This document shows, piece after piece, positions 47,882-56,220 of a DNA stretch of 64,000 nt. Numbering within the stretch: position 1 is the first letter of the stretch; each line of letters opens with the position of its first letter. Made by a program: the position numbers and the translations under genes. A model generated the notes under the pieces. The model did not search any database. It was not told the origin of the DNA and saw only the letters and a list, made by a program, of their open reading frames with translations. Source of the stretch: Atopobacter sp. AH10 (GTDB taxonomy: Bacteria; Bacillota; Bacilli; Lactobacillales; Aerococcaceae); NCBI RefSeq assembly GCF_003664595.1, contig NZ_QXPZ01000018.1, forward strand, positions 1 to 64,000, read 5' to 3'.

Positions 47882-47914
47882 TACGGGAATATACACATAC
47901 CAAAAACAAAGGAG
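47882..47914 (+). repeat. Leader repeat, copy 2
   Basis: TACGGGAATATACACATACC followed by AAAAACAAAGGAG, matching the copy at 46741 in 20 consecutive bases and nearly all of the next 13. It stands directly before the gene at 47923. Confidence 0.85.
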
Positions 47915-47922
47915 AAACGAAC

Positions 47923-48177
47923 ATGACAAAGCAAGAAATTTTTAAGGAAGCAACAAAAAAACTAAATGAGAAGAAAGCAGCATTTTATAAAAGAGAGCCT
48001 GAAAGAAAACTTTATGACGAAGGCAAGATTGGCTGGAATGAATACCTAAAAAGAGCCAAAGCAAGAGAAGAAAAAGAAAGAGAATTCTACAAGGGCAATG
48101 AAAACTTTGAGCTCTATGACGAAGACCTCATCACCTACGATGAATTCTTAGAATTGGAGGGGAAATACGATGAGTAA
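47923..48177 (+). CDS. Small charged phage protein (84 aa)
   Basis: The highly charged, helical product shows two similar acidic segments, RKLYDEGKIGWNEYLKRAK and FELYDEDLITYDEFLELEG, suggestive of an internal duplication. No known fold is recognised. It follows leader repeat copy 2 and overlaps the next start by eight bases. Confidence 0.65.
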   Translation: MTKQEIFKEATKKLNEKKAAFYKREPERKLYDEGKIGWNEYLKRAKAREEKEREFYKGNENFELYDEDLITYDEFLELEGKYDE

Positions 48178-48448
48178 GATGAAAGATTTGGCTAACAAGT
48201 ACAAGATACCAACACAGGCAACACCGGAAGATTTAGAAACTAGATGGGGTAAGGTCATAACCTTTGGAGATAGGGTGATTCTTGTAGGACACTATTATCA
48301 TTCAGATGGGAACTGCTACTTTGCAGCCGTTTATGAATTTTTAGATGATGACCATTCATGCGAAGGTTTTATTGGACTAAGGGAAGTAAGCGAAGAAAGA
48401 TTTGAAGATGATGGTCACGCAATTGAGTGGTCATTAAAACAAAATTAA
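48170..48448 (+). CDS. Small hypothetical phage protein (92 aa)
   Basis: The product has RWGKVITFGDRVILVGHYYHSDGNCYFAAVYEFLDDDHSCEGF, a compact beta-rich protein with acidic patches. I do not recognise it. GGAGG precedes ATG 48170. It ends this accessory block just before the terminator. Confidence 0.65.
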   Translation: MSKMKDLANKYKIPTQATPEDLETRWGKVITFGDRVILVGHYYHSDGNCYFAAVYEFLDDDHSCEGFIGLREVSEERFEDDGHAIEWSLKQN

Positions 48449-48490
48449 CAATAAAAGAATTTCAGAGCCTAGGCTCTGTTTCTCGTAGTA

Positions 48491-48514
48491 GCAGCCAAAG
48501 GGCTGTATTTTTTT
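48491..48514 (+). terminator. Intrinsic terminator before the large terminase
   Basis: CAGCC/GGCTG around AAAG is followed by T and seven more T after one A. Another perfect palindrome, CAGAGCC-TA-GGCTCTG (48463-48478), lies just upstream. Confidence 0.65.
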
Positions 48515-48516
48515 AT

Positions 48517-48593
48517 GACCTAACAGAAATCTTTAATTTCGTAGTAGGTCAGATATCGCATTGTTTCAAATCTGTGATTTGTCAAAATGCGAT
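48517..48593 (+). promoter_or_regulatory. Structured leader of the large terminase gene
   Basis: GACCTA/TAGGTC (48517-48550) encloses an AGAAAT/ATTTC stem. Then ATCGCATT (48555-48562) pairs with AATGCGAT (48586-48593) around AAATC-TGT-GATTT. The loop carries CTGTGATTTG, shared with the two early leaders. It ends 15 bases before AAAGGAGGTGA. Confidence 0.5.
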
Positions 48594-48616
48594 TATAACG
48601 TAAAGGAGGTGATTTG

Positions 48617-50209
48617 ATGGCAAAATACAAGACTACAAAGTTTAAAGCAAAAGATTCTAAATATAGTAAAAGTCATGCTGACTATGCTGTAAATTTCATT
48701 GAATGCCTAAGCCACACCAAAGGTACATGGGCTGGTAAGCCATTTAAGTTACTCCCTTGGCAGGAACAAATCATACGAGATTTATTTGGTGTGATTAAGC
48801 CAAACGGATACAGGCAGTTTAATACAGCCTACATTGAAATCCCAAAGAAAATGGGAAAGAGTGAGCTTGCAGCAGCTGTTGCCTTACTTCTTTGTTGTGG
48901 TGATGGTGAAGAAAGAGCTGAAGTGTATGGCTGTGCTGCTGATAGACAGCAGGCTACTATCGTTTTTGATGTGGCTGCAGATATGGTAAGGATGTGCCCT
49001 GCACTTAATAAAAGGGTTAAGATACTGGCATCACAAAAAAGAATTATCTATAAGCCAACAAATTCTTTCTATCAAGTCTTATCAGCAGAAGCTTACTCCA
49101 AGCATGGCTTTAATATTCATGGAGTAGTATTTGATGAACTTCATACCCAGCCAAATAGAAAACTCTTTGATGTTATGACAAAAGGTTCAGGTGATGCAAG
49201 AACTCAGCCTTTATATTTTCTTATTACAACTGCAGGTACAGATACTCATTCTATTTGCTACGAAACGCATCAAAAGGCTAAGGATATTTTAGAAGGAAGA
49301 AAAATTGATCCCACTTTTTATCCGGTCATTTATGGAGCAGATGAAACTGACGATTGGACAGATCCAAAGGTATGGAAGAAAGCAAACCCATCTCTAGGAG
49401 TGACGGTTGGAATAGATAAAGTAAAGGCAGCCTGTGAATCAGCAAAGCAAAATCCGGGTGAAGAAAATTCCTTCAGACAATTAAGACTTAACCAATGGGT
49501 AAAACAAGCAATTAGATGGATGCCAATGGAAAAGTGGGATGCTTGTTCTTTTGCAGTAGATGAAGAGAAATTAGAAGGAAGAGTCTGTTATGGAGGACTT
49601 GACCTTTCATCTACAACGGATATTACAGCCTTTGTTTTAGTCTTTCCACCAATAGATGAAGATGACAAGTATGTTGTAATGCCTTACTTTTGGATACCGG
49701 AAGATACGCTGGATTTAAGAGTAAAACGTGACCATGTACCCTATGATGTCTGGGAAAGACAAGGATATATCCAAACAACGGAAGGCAATGTGGTTCACTA
49801 TGGCTATATTGAAAAATTCATAGAAAAGCTAGGAGAAAGGTTCAACATTAGAGAAATTGCCTTTGACCGTTGGGGTGCTGTTCAGATGGTACAAAACTTA
49901 GAGGGAATGGGTTTTACAGTAGTTCCTTTTGGACAAGGATTTAAGGATATGAGTCCCCCTACTAAGGAACTAATGAAACTAACACTAGAGCAAAAACTTG
50001 CTCATGGTGGAAATCCAGTTCTTAGATGGATGATGGATAATATCTTTATTAGAACAGATCCGGCTGGAAACATAAAAGCAGATAAAGAAAAGTCTACTGA
50101 AAAAATTGATGGTGCAATTGCTACCATCATGGGACTTGATAGAGCAATAAGATGTGGAAATGCCAATACAGAAAGTGTGTACGACAGCAGAGGGATTTTG
50201 TTTATGTAG
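48617..50209 (+). CDS. Phage terminase large subunit (Terminase_1 family)
   Basis: The 530-residue packaging motor has an ATPase with the Walker A-like IPKKMGKSELAAAVAL, Walker B HGVVFDELHTQP and coupling motif LITTAGT, then an RNase H-type nuclease with CYGGLDLSSTTDITA, IAFDRW and a terminal AIATIMGLDRA. It translocates DNA into the prohead. ATG 48617 has AAAGGAGGTGA upstream. Confidence 0.95.
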   Translation: MAKYKTTKFKAKDSKYSKSHADYAVNFIECLSHTKGTWAGKPFKLLPWQEQIIRDLFGVIKPNGYRQFNTAYIEIPKKMGKSELAAAVALLLCCGDGEERAEVYGCAADRQQATIVFDVAADMVRMCPALNKRVKILASQKRIIYKPTNSFYQVLSAEAYSKHGFNIHGVVFDELHTQPNRKLFDVMTKGSGDARTQPLYFLITTAGTDTHSICYETHQKAKDILEGRKIDPTFYPVIYGADETDDWTDPKVWKKANPSLGVTVGIDKVKAACESAKQNPGEENSFRQLRLNQWVKQAIRWMPMEKWDACSFAVDEEKLEGRVCYGGLDLSSTTDITAFVLVFPPIDEDDKYVVMPYFWIPEDTLDLRVKRDHVPYDVWERQGYIQTTEGNVVHYGYIEKFIEKLGERFNIREIAFDRWGAVQMVQNLEGMGFTVVPFGQGFKDMSPPTKELMKLTLEQKLAHGGNPVLRWMMDNIFIRTDPAGNIKADKEKSTEKIDGAIATIMGLDRAIRCGNANTESVYDSRGILFM

Positions 50210-50280
50210 ATACATGTTTTGAAATATGGATAGGAAAATGGTACTCTTATTTCAGAAAAAGTTGATTTATTAAAATAAGA

Positions 50281-50337
50281 AAAGTTTAGGGAATTGAAAC
50301 CTCAAACTTGATAAAAATAAAAGTTTAGGGTATAATG
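50281..50337 (+). promoter_or_regulatory. Strong promoter with 12-bp direct repeats for the ATPase cassette
   Basis: TTGATA (50309-50314), a 17-base spacer and TATAAT (50332-50337) form a near-consensus promoter. AAAAGTTTAGGG occurs at 50281-50292 and again at 50320-50331, inside the spacer, suggesting an operator. It drives the gene at 50363 independently of the late operon. Confidence 0.75.
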
Positions 50338-50362
50338 TAATCAAAAAAAGGAGGGATATAGT

Positions 50363-51682
50363 ATGTTGCGTTATGAGAGAAAGCTAAAAACTAGAAATAT
50401 ATACCTGAATCAATTGATTGCATTTAAAGACAAAGAACCCGTAAAGGTTATAACAGGAATTAGAAGATGTGGAAAATCAAGTTTATTAAAACTAATGCAG
50501 GAACATCTTTTGAATTCCGGAGTTAAACAAGATGAGATTATTGCGATAAATTTTGAATCCCTTGAATTTCAAGAGATGAATTACAAAGAATTATATGACT
50601 ATGTAAAGAAAAAAATTCCAACTACAAAAAGAGCATATTTATTCTTTGATGAACTTCAAAGGATAGAAAGATGGGAAGATGCCATAAACTCATTTCGTGT
50701 TGATTTTGATTGTGATATATATATAACCGGATCTAACTCATACCTATTGTCATCGGAATACTCCACATATTTATCCGGTAGATATGTAGAAATAAAAATG
50801 TATCCATTGTCATTCAAGGAATTTATAGATTTTCATGGATATAAACTAAAGGAATATAAAACACCAATTGGGGAAAAGAAAAAAAGAGCAGTAAATGAGA
50901 ATGATGAAATTGTTGAAATCCGGGATCTATTTGATGCATATATGCGATATGGAGGTATGCCTGGAATAGCTGATGTTGGACTTGAACAAGACAAAGCGAT
51001 GACATTACTCGATGGAGTATATTCAACTGTCGTTGTTAGAGATATCCTTGAACGTGAAAAAAGAAGAGGATTAAGACAAATTACTGATGCAGAATTACTT
51101 AGAAAAATTATATTATTTTTAGCGGATAATATCGGAAATAATACCTCTCTTAATTCGGTAAGCAATACACTTGTATCTGAAAACATGATTCAAAATCGTG
51201 AAAGGCAAGGTAAACCGGCAACGAAAACTATTGCATCATATGTAGGAGCATTGAAAGAATCCTACATGTTTTATGATGTTAAGCGATTTGATATAAAGGG
51301 AAAAGAATATCTAAGAACACTTGGGAAGTATTATATCGTAGATATTGGACTAAGAAATTATTTACTTGGATTTAGAGATAGAGACAGAGGACATGCATTA
51401 GAAAATATAGTTTACTTTGAATTGTTAAGACGTGGGTTTGATGTAGCAATTGGAAAAATTGACAATTTAGAAGTCGATTTTATTGTTACAAATGCAAATG
51501 AAAAAATGTATGTTCAAGTAACAGAAAGCATGAAAAATGAATCTGTAAGAGAAAGAGAATTAAAACCGTTACAAAAAATCCATAATAATTATAAAAAAAT
51601 GGTTATTACTTTAGACAAAGCTATTGATGATGAATATGATGGAATTCAGTCTATTGATATAATTGATTGGTTGTTAAAGTAA
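50363..51682 (+). CDS. AAA_14/DUF4143 ATPase inserted between terminase and portal
   Basis: The 439-residue protein has a P-loop ITGIRRCGKSSLL, Walker B LFFDELQRIERW, sensor ITGSNSYLLSSEYS, a winged helix, and a DUF4143 C-terminus with GHALENIVYFELLRRGFDV and EVDFIVTNANEKMYVQV, resembling a PD-(D/E)XK fold. The family is common, mobile and of unclear role. Its own promoter and terminator, and its place inside a morphogenesis operon, mark it as a moron-type insertion. A role in defence or superinfection immunity is speculative. Confidence 0.85.
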   Translation: MLRYERKLKTRNIYLNQLIAFKDKEPVKVITGIRRCGKSSLLKLMQEHLLNSGVKQDEIIAINFESLEFQEMNYKELYDYVKKKIPTTKRAYLFFDELQRIERWEDAINSFRVDFDCDIYITGSNSYLLSSEYSTYLSGRYVEIKMYPLSFKEFIDFHGYKLKEYKTPIGEKKKRAVNENDEIVEIRDLFDAYMRYGGMPGIADVGLEQDKAMTLLDGVYSTVVVRDILEREKRRGLRQITDAELLRKIILFLADNIGNNTSLNSVSNTLVSENMIQNRERQGKPATKTIASYVGALKESYMFYDVKRFDIKGKEYLRTLGKYYIVDIGLRNYLLGFRDRDRGHALENIVYFELLRRGFDVAIGKIDNLEVDFIVTNANEKMYVQVTESMKNESVRERELKPLQKIHNNYKKMVITLDKAIDDEYDGIQSIDIIDWLLK

Positions 51683-51767
51683 GATAATGTAGTTATAAAA
51701 ATTAATATTGGGGAACTTTATGCATGGTGATCTATAAATTTGTTTCCCAAACATAAATAATAATATA

Positions 51768-51800
51768 AGGCATCTACTAATTACAGTAGGTGCTTTTGTT
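51768..51800 (+). terminator. Intrinsic terminator of the ATPase cassette
   Basis: GCATCTACT (51770-51778) pairs with AGTAGGTGC (51785-51793) and is followed by TTTTGTTTT. It closes the cassette right before the portal gene, whose transcription must read through or restart. Confidence 0.75.
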
Positions 51801-51825
51801 TTGCAAAAAATTAGGAGGAATGTGT

Positions 51826-53154
51826 ATGGGCGTATTAAGTGGCCTATTTAAGAGTAGGGATAAGCCTACAAATAGAACAAATGGATCATCATATAGCTTT
51901 TTAATGGGCGGTTCATCATCCGGAAGAAGAGTAAATGAACGATCTGCTATGCAGATGACTGCAGTATATAGCTGCGTAAGAATACTATCTGAGGCTGTGG
52001 CAAGTTTGCCACTTCATGTGTATGAAAGAATCGATACAGGGACAGAAAAAGCTATAGCACACCCGTTATATAAGGTCCTTCATGATGAACCGAATCCTGA
52101 AATGACAAGTTTTGTCTTTAGAGAAACTATGATGACACATTTACTTCTATGGGGTAATGCTTATGCACAAGTAATTAGAAACGGTAAGGGTGAAGTATTA
52201 GGACTTTATCCGCTTATGCCGGATAGGATGAATGTAGATAGGGATGATAAAGGTCAAATTTATTATGAATACTTTGTCAGTGATTCTGATGCAGGAACAG
52301 AAAAACAAGGAAGAGTGAAGTTAAACCAGTCCGATGTTCTTCATATTCCTGGACTTGGCTTTGATGGACTTGTTGGCTATTCACCAATTGCGATGGCTAA
52401 AAATGCCATAGGTATGGCAATTGCGACAGAAGAATATGGAGCTAAGTTCTTTGCTAATGGAGCAACTCCGAGTGGAATCTTAGAGTATCCCGGAACAGTA
52501 AAAGATCCTGAAGGCATGAGGGAAAGCTGGTCAAAAGGATTCTCTGGTAGCAATAGTCATAAAATAGCGATTTTGGAAGAAGGAATGAAGTATACACCTA
52601 TTTCGATTTCTCCAAATGAAGCACAGTTTTTAGAAACAAGAAAATTTCAAATCAATGAGATAGCTCGAATCTTTAGAGTCCCACCACATATGGTAGGTGA
52701 CCTTGAGAAGTCGAGCTTTTCTAATATTGAGCAGCAGTCACTTGAGTTTGTAAAGTATACCCTTGACCCTTGGGTAGCAAGATGGGAACAAGCAATTGTC
52801 AGAAGGCTTTTTACTGAGGAGGAAAAGAAAAAGTACTATGTCAAATTCAATGTGGACGGACTCCTTCGTGGCGATTACCAATCAAGAATGAATGGCTATG
52901 CTACAGCAAGACAAAACGGATGGATGTCTGCCAATGATATTAGAGAATTAGAAAACCTAGACCGTATTCCAAGTGAAGATGGAGGTGACCTATATCTCAT
53001 AAATGGAAATATGCTCCCGCTTAAAAAGGCAGGAGCATTTGCAGGTGAAGATGGAAAGGAGGAAGAACCTAATGAAGAAGTTTTGGAAGTGGAAGAATCA
53101 AGTAATGAGAAACCAAAACGAAGAGGAAGTGACAGAACGCATCCTATTCCTTAA
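51826..53154 (+). CDS. HK97-type portal protein
   Basis: The 442-residue portal has GRRVNERSAMQMTAVYSCVRILSEAVASLPLHVYER near the start, GNAYAQVIRNGKGEVLGLYPL and IFRVPPHMVGDLEKSSFSNIEQQSLEFVKYTLDPW, all hallmarks of HK97 phage_portal. It forms the dodecameric DNA gate. ATG 51826 has AGGAGG upstream. The acidic tail overlaps the protease gene by 83 bases. Confidence 0.95.
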   Translation: MGVLSGLFKSRDKPTNRTNGSSYSFLMGGSSSGRRVNERSAMQMTAVYSCVRILSEAVASLPLHVYERIDTGTEKAIAHPLYKVLHDEPNPEMTSFVFRETMMTHLLLWGNAYAQVIRNGKGEVLGLYPLMPDRMNVDRDDKGQIYYEYFVSDSDAGTEKQGRVKLNQSDVLHIPGLGFDGLVGYSPIAMAKNAIGMAIATEEYGAKFFANGATPSGILEYPGTVKDPEGMRESWSKGFSGSNSHKIAILEEGMKYTPISISPNEAQFLETRKFQINEIARIFRVPPHMVGDLEKSSFSNIEQQSLEFVKYTLDPWVARWEQAIVRRLFTEEEKKKYYVKFNVDGLLRGDYQSRMNGYATARQNGWMSANDIRELENLDRIPSEDGGDLYLINGNMLPLKKAGAFAGEDGKEEEPNEEVLEVEESSNEKPKRRGSDRTHPIP

Positions 53155-53812
53155 TGGAACGATAGCTGAAGAATCGTGGTTTGATGATGATGTGACACCA
53201 CAGCTTTTCAAAGAGGAGTTAAATCAGGGGAATGGAAACATTACCGTTTGGATTAACTCGCCAGGAGGTGACTGTGTGGCAGCAGCTCAAATCTACAATA
53301 TGCTAATTGACTATAAGGGAGATGTCACAGTAAAAGTTGATGGTATCGCAGCAAGTGCAGCATCAGTTATTGCAATGGCAGGGACAAATGTATTAATGAG
53401 TCCAGTATCTATGCTCATGATCCATAATCCTATGACCATAGCGTTTGGAAATAAGGGGGAGATGGAAAAAGCAATTTCAATGCTGGACGAAGTAAAAGAA
53501 TCCATCATCAATGCTTATGAAATTAAGACAGGGTTGTCTAGAACGAAATTGTCACATTTAATGGACTCAGAAACTTGGATGGATGCACATAAAGCTGTGG
53601 AACTTGGATTTGCAGATGATATCTTAAAAAGAAGTGAAACTACAGACATAGAGGTACCACAAGTTTCCATGATGTATTCAAAGGCACAGGTTGTAAATTC
53701 ACTGATGGATAAGATTGCTTCTAAATGCAGGATAGAAAACAAAGAAAGAAATACAGGTATTAAGGCGGACGAATTAATGGACCGTCTTTTTTTAATGAAA
53801 AATTGGAGGTAG
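53072..53812 (+). CDS. ClpP-like prohead protease
   Basis: The 246-residue ClpP-fold serine protease shows VWINSPGGDCVAAAQIYNML, VDGIAASAASVIAMAG with the catalytic Ser, and LMIHNPMTIAFGN with the catalytic His; the Asp lies near LMDSETWMDA. It processes capsid proteins during head maturation in this phage family. ATG 53072 has AAGGAGG upstream. The last residues read FLMKNWR, encoded by DNA that also holds the binding site of the following mini-ORF. Confidence 0.93.
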   Translation: MKKFWKWKNQVMRNQNEEEVTERILFLNGTIAEESWFDDDVTPQLFKEELNQGNGNITVWINSPGGDCVAAAQIYNMLIDYKGDVTVKVDGIAASAASVIAMAGTNVLMSPVSMLMIHNPMTIAFGNKGEMEKAISMLDEVKESIINAYEIKTGLSRTKLSHLMDSETWMDAHKAVELGFADDILKRSETTDIEVPQVSMMYSKAQVVNSLMDKIASKCRIENKERNTGIKADELMDRLFLMKNWR

Positions 53813-53818
53813 AACACT

Positions 53819-53929
53819 ATGTACCCTTCCGATGAAATATCACGAAATCAAAGATTTCTATATTTCTATCGTTGGGCACGAGAACATTTTTCATTGATTA
53901 ATAAAATTAGGAGGAAGAAAAATGAGTAA
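53819..53929 (+). CDS. Mini-ORF on the 70-bp duplication, copy 1 (36 aa)
   Basis: ATG 53819 stands nine bases after GGAGG. The product starts YPSDEISRNQRFLYFYRWAR and ends in a basic tail, stopping inside the start of the capsid gene, whose binding site it contains. It may be a real coupled peptide or a passenger of the duplicated DNA. Confidence 0.4.
   Translation: MYPSDEISRNQRFLYFYRWAREHFSLINKIRRKKNE
53823..53892 (+). repeat. 70-bp direct repeat, copy 1
   Basis: The 70 bases from ACCCTTCCGATGAAATATCA onward are identical to 55415-55484. The unit holds a small inverted repeat GAAATC-AAA-GATTTC (53844-53858). It lies between the protease and capsid genes. Confidence 0.95.
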
Positions 53930-55115
53930 GATTTTAGAAATGATTGAAAAACGTAATAAGGCTTGGGAAGGTGCTAAGGCTTTTCTTGAAAGTAAGAGAG
54001 ATAAAGACGGACTTATTTCTGAAGAAGATGCTTTAAGCTATGATGAAATGGAAAAGAAAGTCCATAACTACAGCTTAGAAATTGAAAGATTGCAGAAGAT
54101 GGAGGAGATGGACAAAGAGCTATCTAAACCTATGTCTGATGCTATCGTAACAAAACCAATGAAAGTGGATGACAATCCGGAGAAAAAGGGAAGAGCATCC
54201 GATGAATACAGAAGGGATATGCTTAAGGCAATCAGAAGTAACTTTAAGCAGATTACAAACCTTTTGCAGGAAGGAGTGGACACTGATGGAGGATATCTTG
54301 TTCCGGAGGAATATGATAAGAGACTGATTGATGTATTAACGGAAAATAACATCATGAGAACTCTTGGAACAAAGATTACCACATCCGGGCTTCATAGAAT
54401 TACGGTGACTGCAACAAAACCTGCAGCACTTTGGGTTGAAGAAGGTGGCAAGATTCCATTTGATGATGCGACATTCGGCCAAATTACCATTGATGCCTTT
54501 AAACTTGCTGTTGGAGTTAAGATTACAAACGAGCTTTTATATGACAGTATGTTCCCGCTTGAAAATTATATTATTGAGCAGTTTGGTAAGGCAATCGGTA
54601 ATGCCGAGGAAGATGCGTTTCTTAATGGAGATGGAAAGAAAAAGCCACTTGGAATTTTCCATAAAGATGGTGGTGCAATTAGTGATGTAACAACAGCAGG
54701 AGCAACTATTTCATCTGACGATATTATCAGTCTCGTGTATGCACTTGGAAGACCATATCGTCAAAAGGCTAAATTCATTATGAATGACCAGACCATTGCC
54801 ATCATTAGAAAACTGAAAGATGGTAACGGAAACTATATGTGGCAGCCTTCCATTAAAGAAGGAGAACCGGATAGACTGCTTGGTTATCCTATTTTCACAT
54901 CAGCGTATGCACCTCTTGTAGAAGCGGGAAAACCTGCCATTGCATTCGGTGATTTTTCTTATTACAACATTGCAGACAGAGGAACAAGGTCTATGCAGGA
55001 ACTTACGGAGCTTTATGCTGAAACGGATACGACAGGCTTTATTGCAAAGGAAAGAGTGGATGGAAAACTGATTCTTCCTGAGGCGGTTCATCTTTTAACT
55101 ATTAAAGCAAAATAA
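53922..55115 (+). CDS. HK97-type major capsid protein
   Basis: The 397-residue precursor has an N-terminal coiled-coil scaffolding (delta) domain to about residue 110, then the HK97 fold with VDTDGGYLVPEEYDKRLIDVLTENNIMRTLGT, AVGVKITNELLYDS, EDAFLNGDGKKKPLGIF and AYAPLVEAGKPAIAFGDFSYYNI. The protease upstream likely removes the delta domain. ATG 53922 follows AGGAGG. It overlaps the mini-ORF stop. Confidence 0.95.
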   Translation: MSKILEMIEKRNKAWEGAKAFLESKRDKDGLISEEDALSYDEMEKKVHNYSLEIERLQKMEEMDKELSKPMSDAIVTKPMKVDDNPEKKGRASDEYRRDMLKAIRSNFKQITNLLQEGVDTDGGYLVPEEYDKRLIDVLTENNIMRTLGTKITTSGLHRITVTATKPAALWVEEGGKIPFDDATFGQITIDAFKLAVGVKITNELLYDSMFPLENYIIEQFGKAIGNAEEDAFLNGDGKKKPLGIFHKDGGAISDVTTAGATISSDDIISLVYALGRPYRQKAKFIMNDQTIAIIRKLKDGNGNYMWQPSIKEGEPDRLLGYPIFTSAYAPLVEAGKPAIAFGDFSYYNIADRGTRSMQELTELYAETDTTGFIAKERVDGKLILPEAVHLLTIKAK

Positions 55116-55132
55116 AGGAGGGGGTGCTAGTT

Positions 55133-55411
55133 ATGGTTGTAAGTCTTGAAGAAATGAAAAATTATCTCAGAGTAGATACCAGTGAAGATGATAATCTGAT
55201 TAGCACCCTCATAAAGTCTTCCGAGAAGATGTGCCTTGCTATTGCAAGAAAAGATGAAGAAGAAATCATTGGTGAAAATTTTGAAGAATATAAGGTGGCA
55301 GTGCTATATGCTGTCGCCTATCTTTATGAGCATAGGGAAGAAGCTGACCATCATGAACTAACGATCACCCTTAGGTCAATGTTATTTGGAGTAAGAAAGG
55401 CGGGATTTTAA
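55133..55411 (+). CDS. Head-tail connector (HK97 gp6-like)
   Basis: The 92-residue protein has SLEEMKNYLRVDTSEDDNLISTLIKSSEKMCLAIARK and AVAYLYEHREEADHHELTITLRSMLFGVRKAGF, the gp6/YqbG-type connector pattern. It forms a ring below the portal. ATG 55133 is eight bases after AAAGGAGGGGG; the upstream GTG at 55124 is too close. Confidence 0.9.
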   Translation: MVVSLEEMKNYLRVDTSEDDNLISTLIKSSEKMCLAIARKDEEEIIGENFEEYKVAVLYAVAYLYEHREEADHHELTITLRSMLFGVRKAGF

Positions 55412-55494
55412 TGCACCCTTCCGATGAAATATCACGAAATCAAAGATTTCTATATTTCTATCGTTGGGCACGAGAACATTTTTCTTGTTATTGA
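55411..55494 (+). CDS. Mini-ORF on the 70-bp duplication, copy 2 (27 aa)
   Basis: ATG 55411 overlaps the connector stop (TAATG). The first residues HPSDEISRNQRFLYFYRWAR repeat copy 1 apart from the second residue. In another frame the same DNA is open from 55424 into the head-closure gene and could extend it. Confidence 0.35.
   Translation: MHPSDEISRNQRFLYFYRWAREHFSCY
55415..55484 (+). repeat. 70-bp direct repeat, copy 2
   Basis: Identical to 53823-53892 over all 70 bases. It lies between the connector and the head-closure gene, again just before the next gene's ribosome binding site. Confidence 0.95.
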
Positions 55495-55510
55495 AAATGG
55501 AGGTAGAAAA

Positions 55511-55843
55511 ATGAAGATATCACTCTTAAGTGAACGCATCGAACTTCAAAAAAGTATGGTCGAGGTAGATGAGATAGGAAACCACAAAAATGTATGGAGT
55601 AAATTTTACTCTTGCTATGCAACTATCAGCAGTGAAAGTCCAAAGGAAGAAACAAGTAGTGGTGCTATATGGGATGAAAGCAAGATTGACTTTACCATTC
55701 GCTATAGTAAGGAAGTATCGGTCTTATCTTCTGTTGGATATAGAGTTATTTTTCATAATGATATTTATGAAATTGAGGGCATAGACCATATGAATTACAA
55801 GAAGAAAAGTGTGAAACTGCACTGCAGGAGAGTGGAAAGATGA
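55511..55843 (+). CDS. Head closure / head-tail adaptor protein
   Basis: The 110-residue protein starts KISLLSERIELQKSMVEVDEIGNHKNVWSKFYSCYATIS and ends in IDFTIRYSKEVSVLSSVGYRVIFHNDIYEIEGIDHMNYKKKSVKLHCRRVE, typical of the phage head-tail joining family (SPP1 gp16-like). ATG 55511 has GGAGG upstream. It overlaps the next start. Confidence 0.9.
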   Translation: MKISLLSERIELQKSMVEVDEIGNHKNVWSKFYSCYATISSESPKEETSSGAIWDESKIDFTIRYSKEVSVLSSVGYRVIFHNDIYEIEGIDHMNYKKKSVKLHCRRVER

Positions 55844-56220
55844 GTAAGGTAAAAATTGATAGTCTTTCATCTGAAGTGATGAAGGAGCTTGAAAAATATG
55901 CTGATGTTACAACTGAAAATGTGAAAAAGGCAGTTCAAAAAGCAGGAAAGATTGTGCGTGATGAAATCAGTGCGAATGCTCCAAGTGATACAGGAAAATA
56001 TGGGAAAAGCTGGACTGTAAAAACTGTGAGAGAAACATCAAGTAGCCTTGAGCTTGTAGTTCATTCAAGAAACAAATATCAGCTTACTCACCTTCTTGAA
56101 TTTGGTCATGTAAAACGTGGTGGAGGAAGAGTATCTGCAAGACCACATATAGCAAATGCTGAAGAAAAGGCCATAAAGGTTTTTGAAGAAGAGATAAAGG
56201 AGACTATTTCCAATGGATAA
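55840..56220 (+). CDS. HK97 gp10-family tail-completion protein
   Basis: The 126-residue protein has KAVQKAGKIVRDEISANAPSDTGKYGKSW and HSRNKYQLTHLLEFGHVKRGGGRVSARPHI, the gp10/Ne1-type signature. It works at the head-tail junction. It overlaps both neighbours by a few bases. Confidence 0.92.
   Translation: MSKVKIDSLSSEVMKELEKYADVTTENVKKAVQKAGKIVRDEISANAPSDTGKYGKSWTVKTVRETSSSLELVVHSRNKYQLTHLLEFGHVKRGGGRVSARPHIANAEEKAIKVFEEEIKETISNG

Noticed and set aside
50363-51682. The DUF4143 ATPase as an IS-element helper protein (IstB-like)
   Set aside because: No transposase partner, no terminal inverted repeats, and the DUF4143 C-terminus is not found in IstB.
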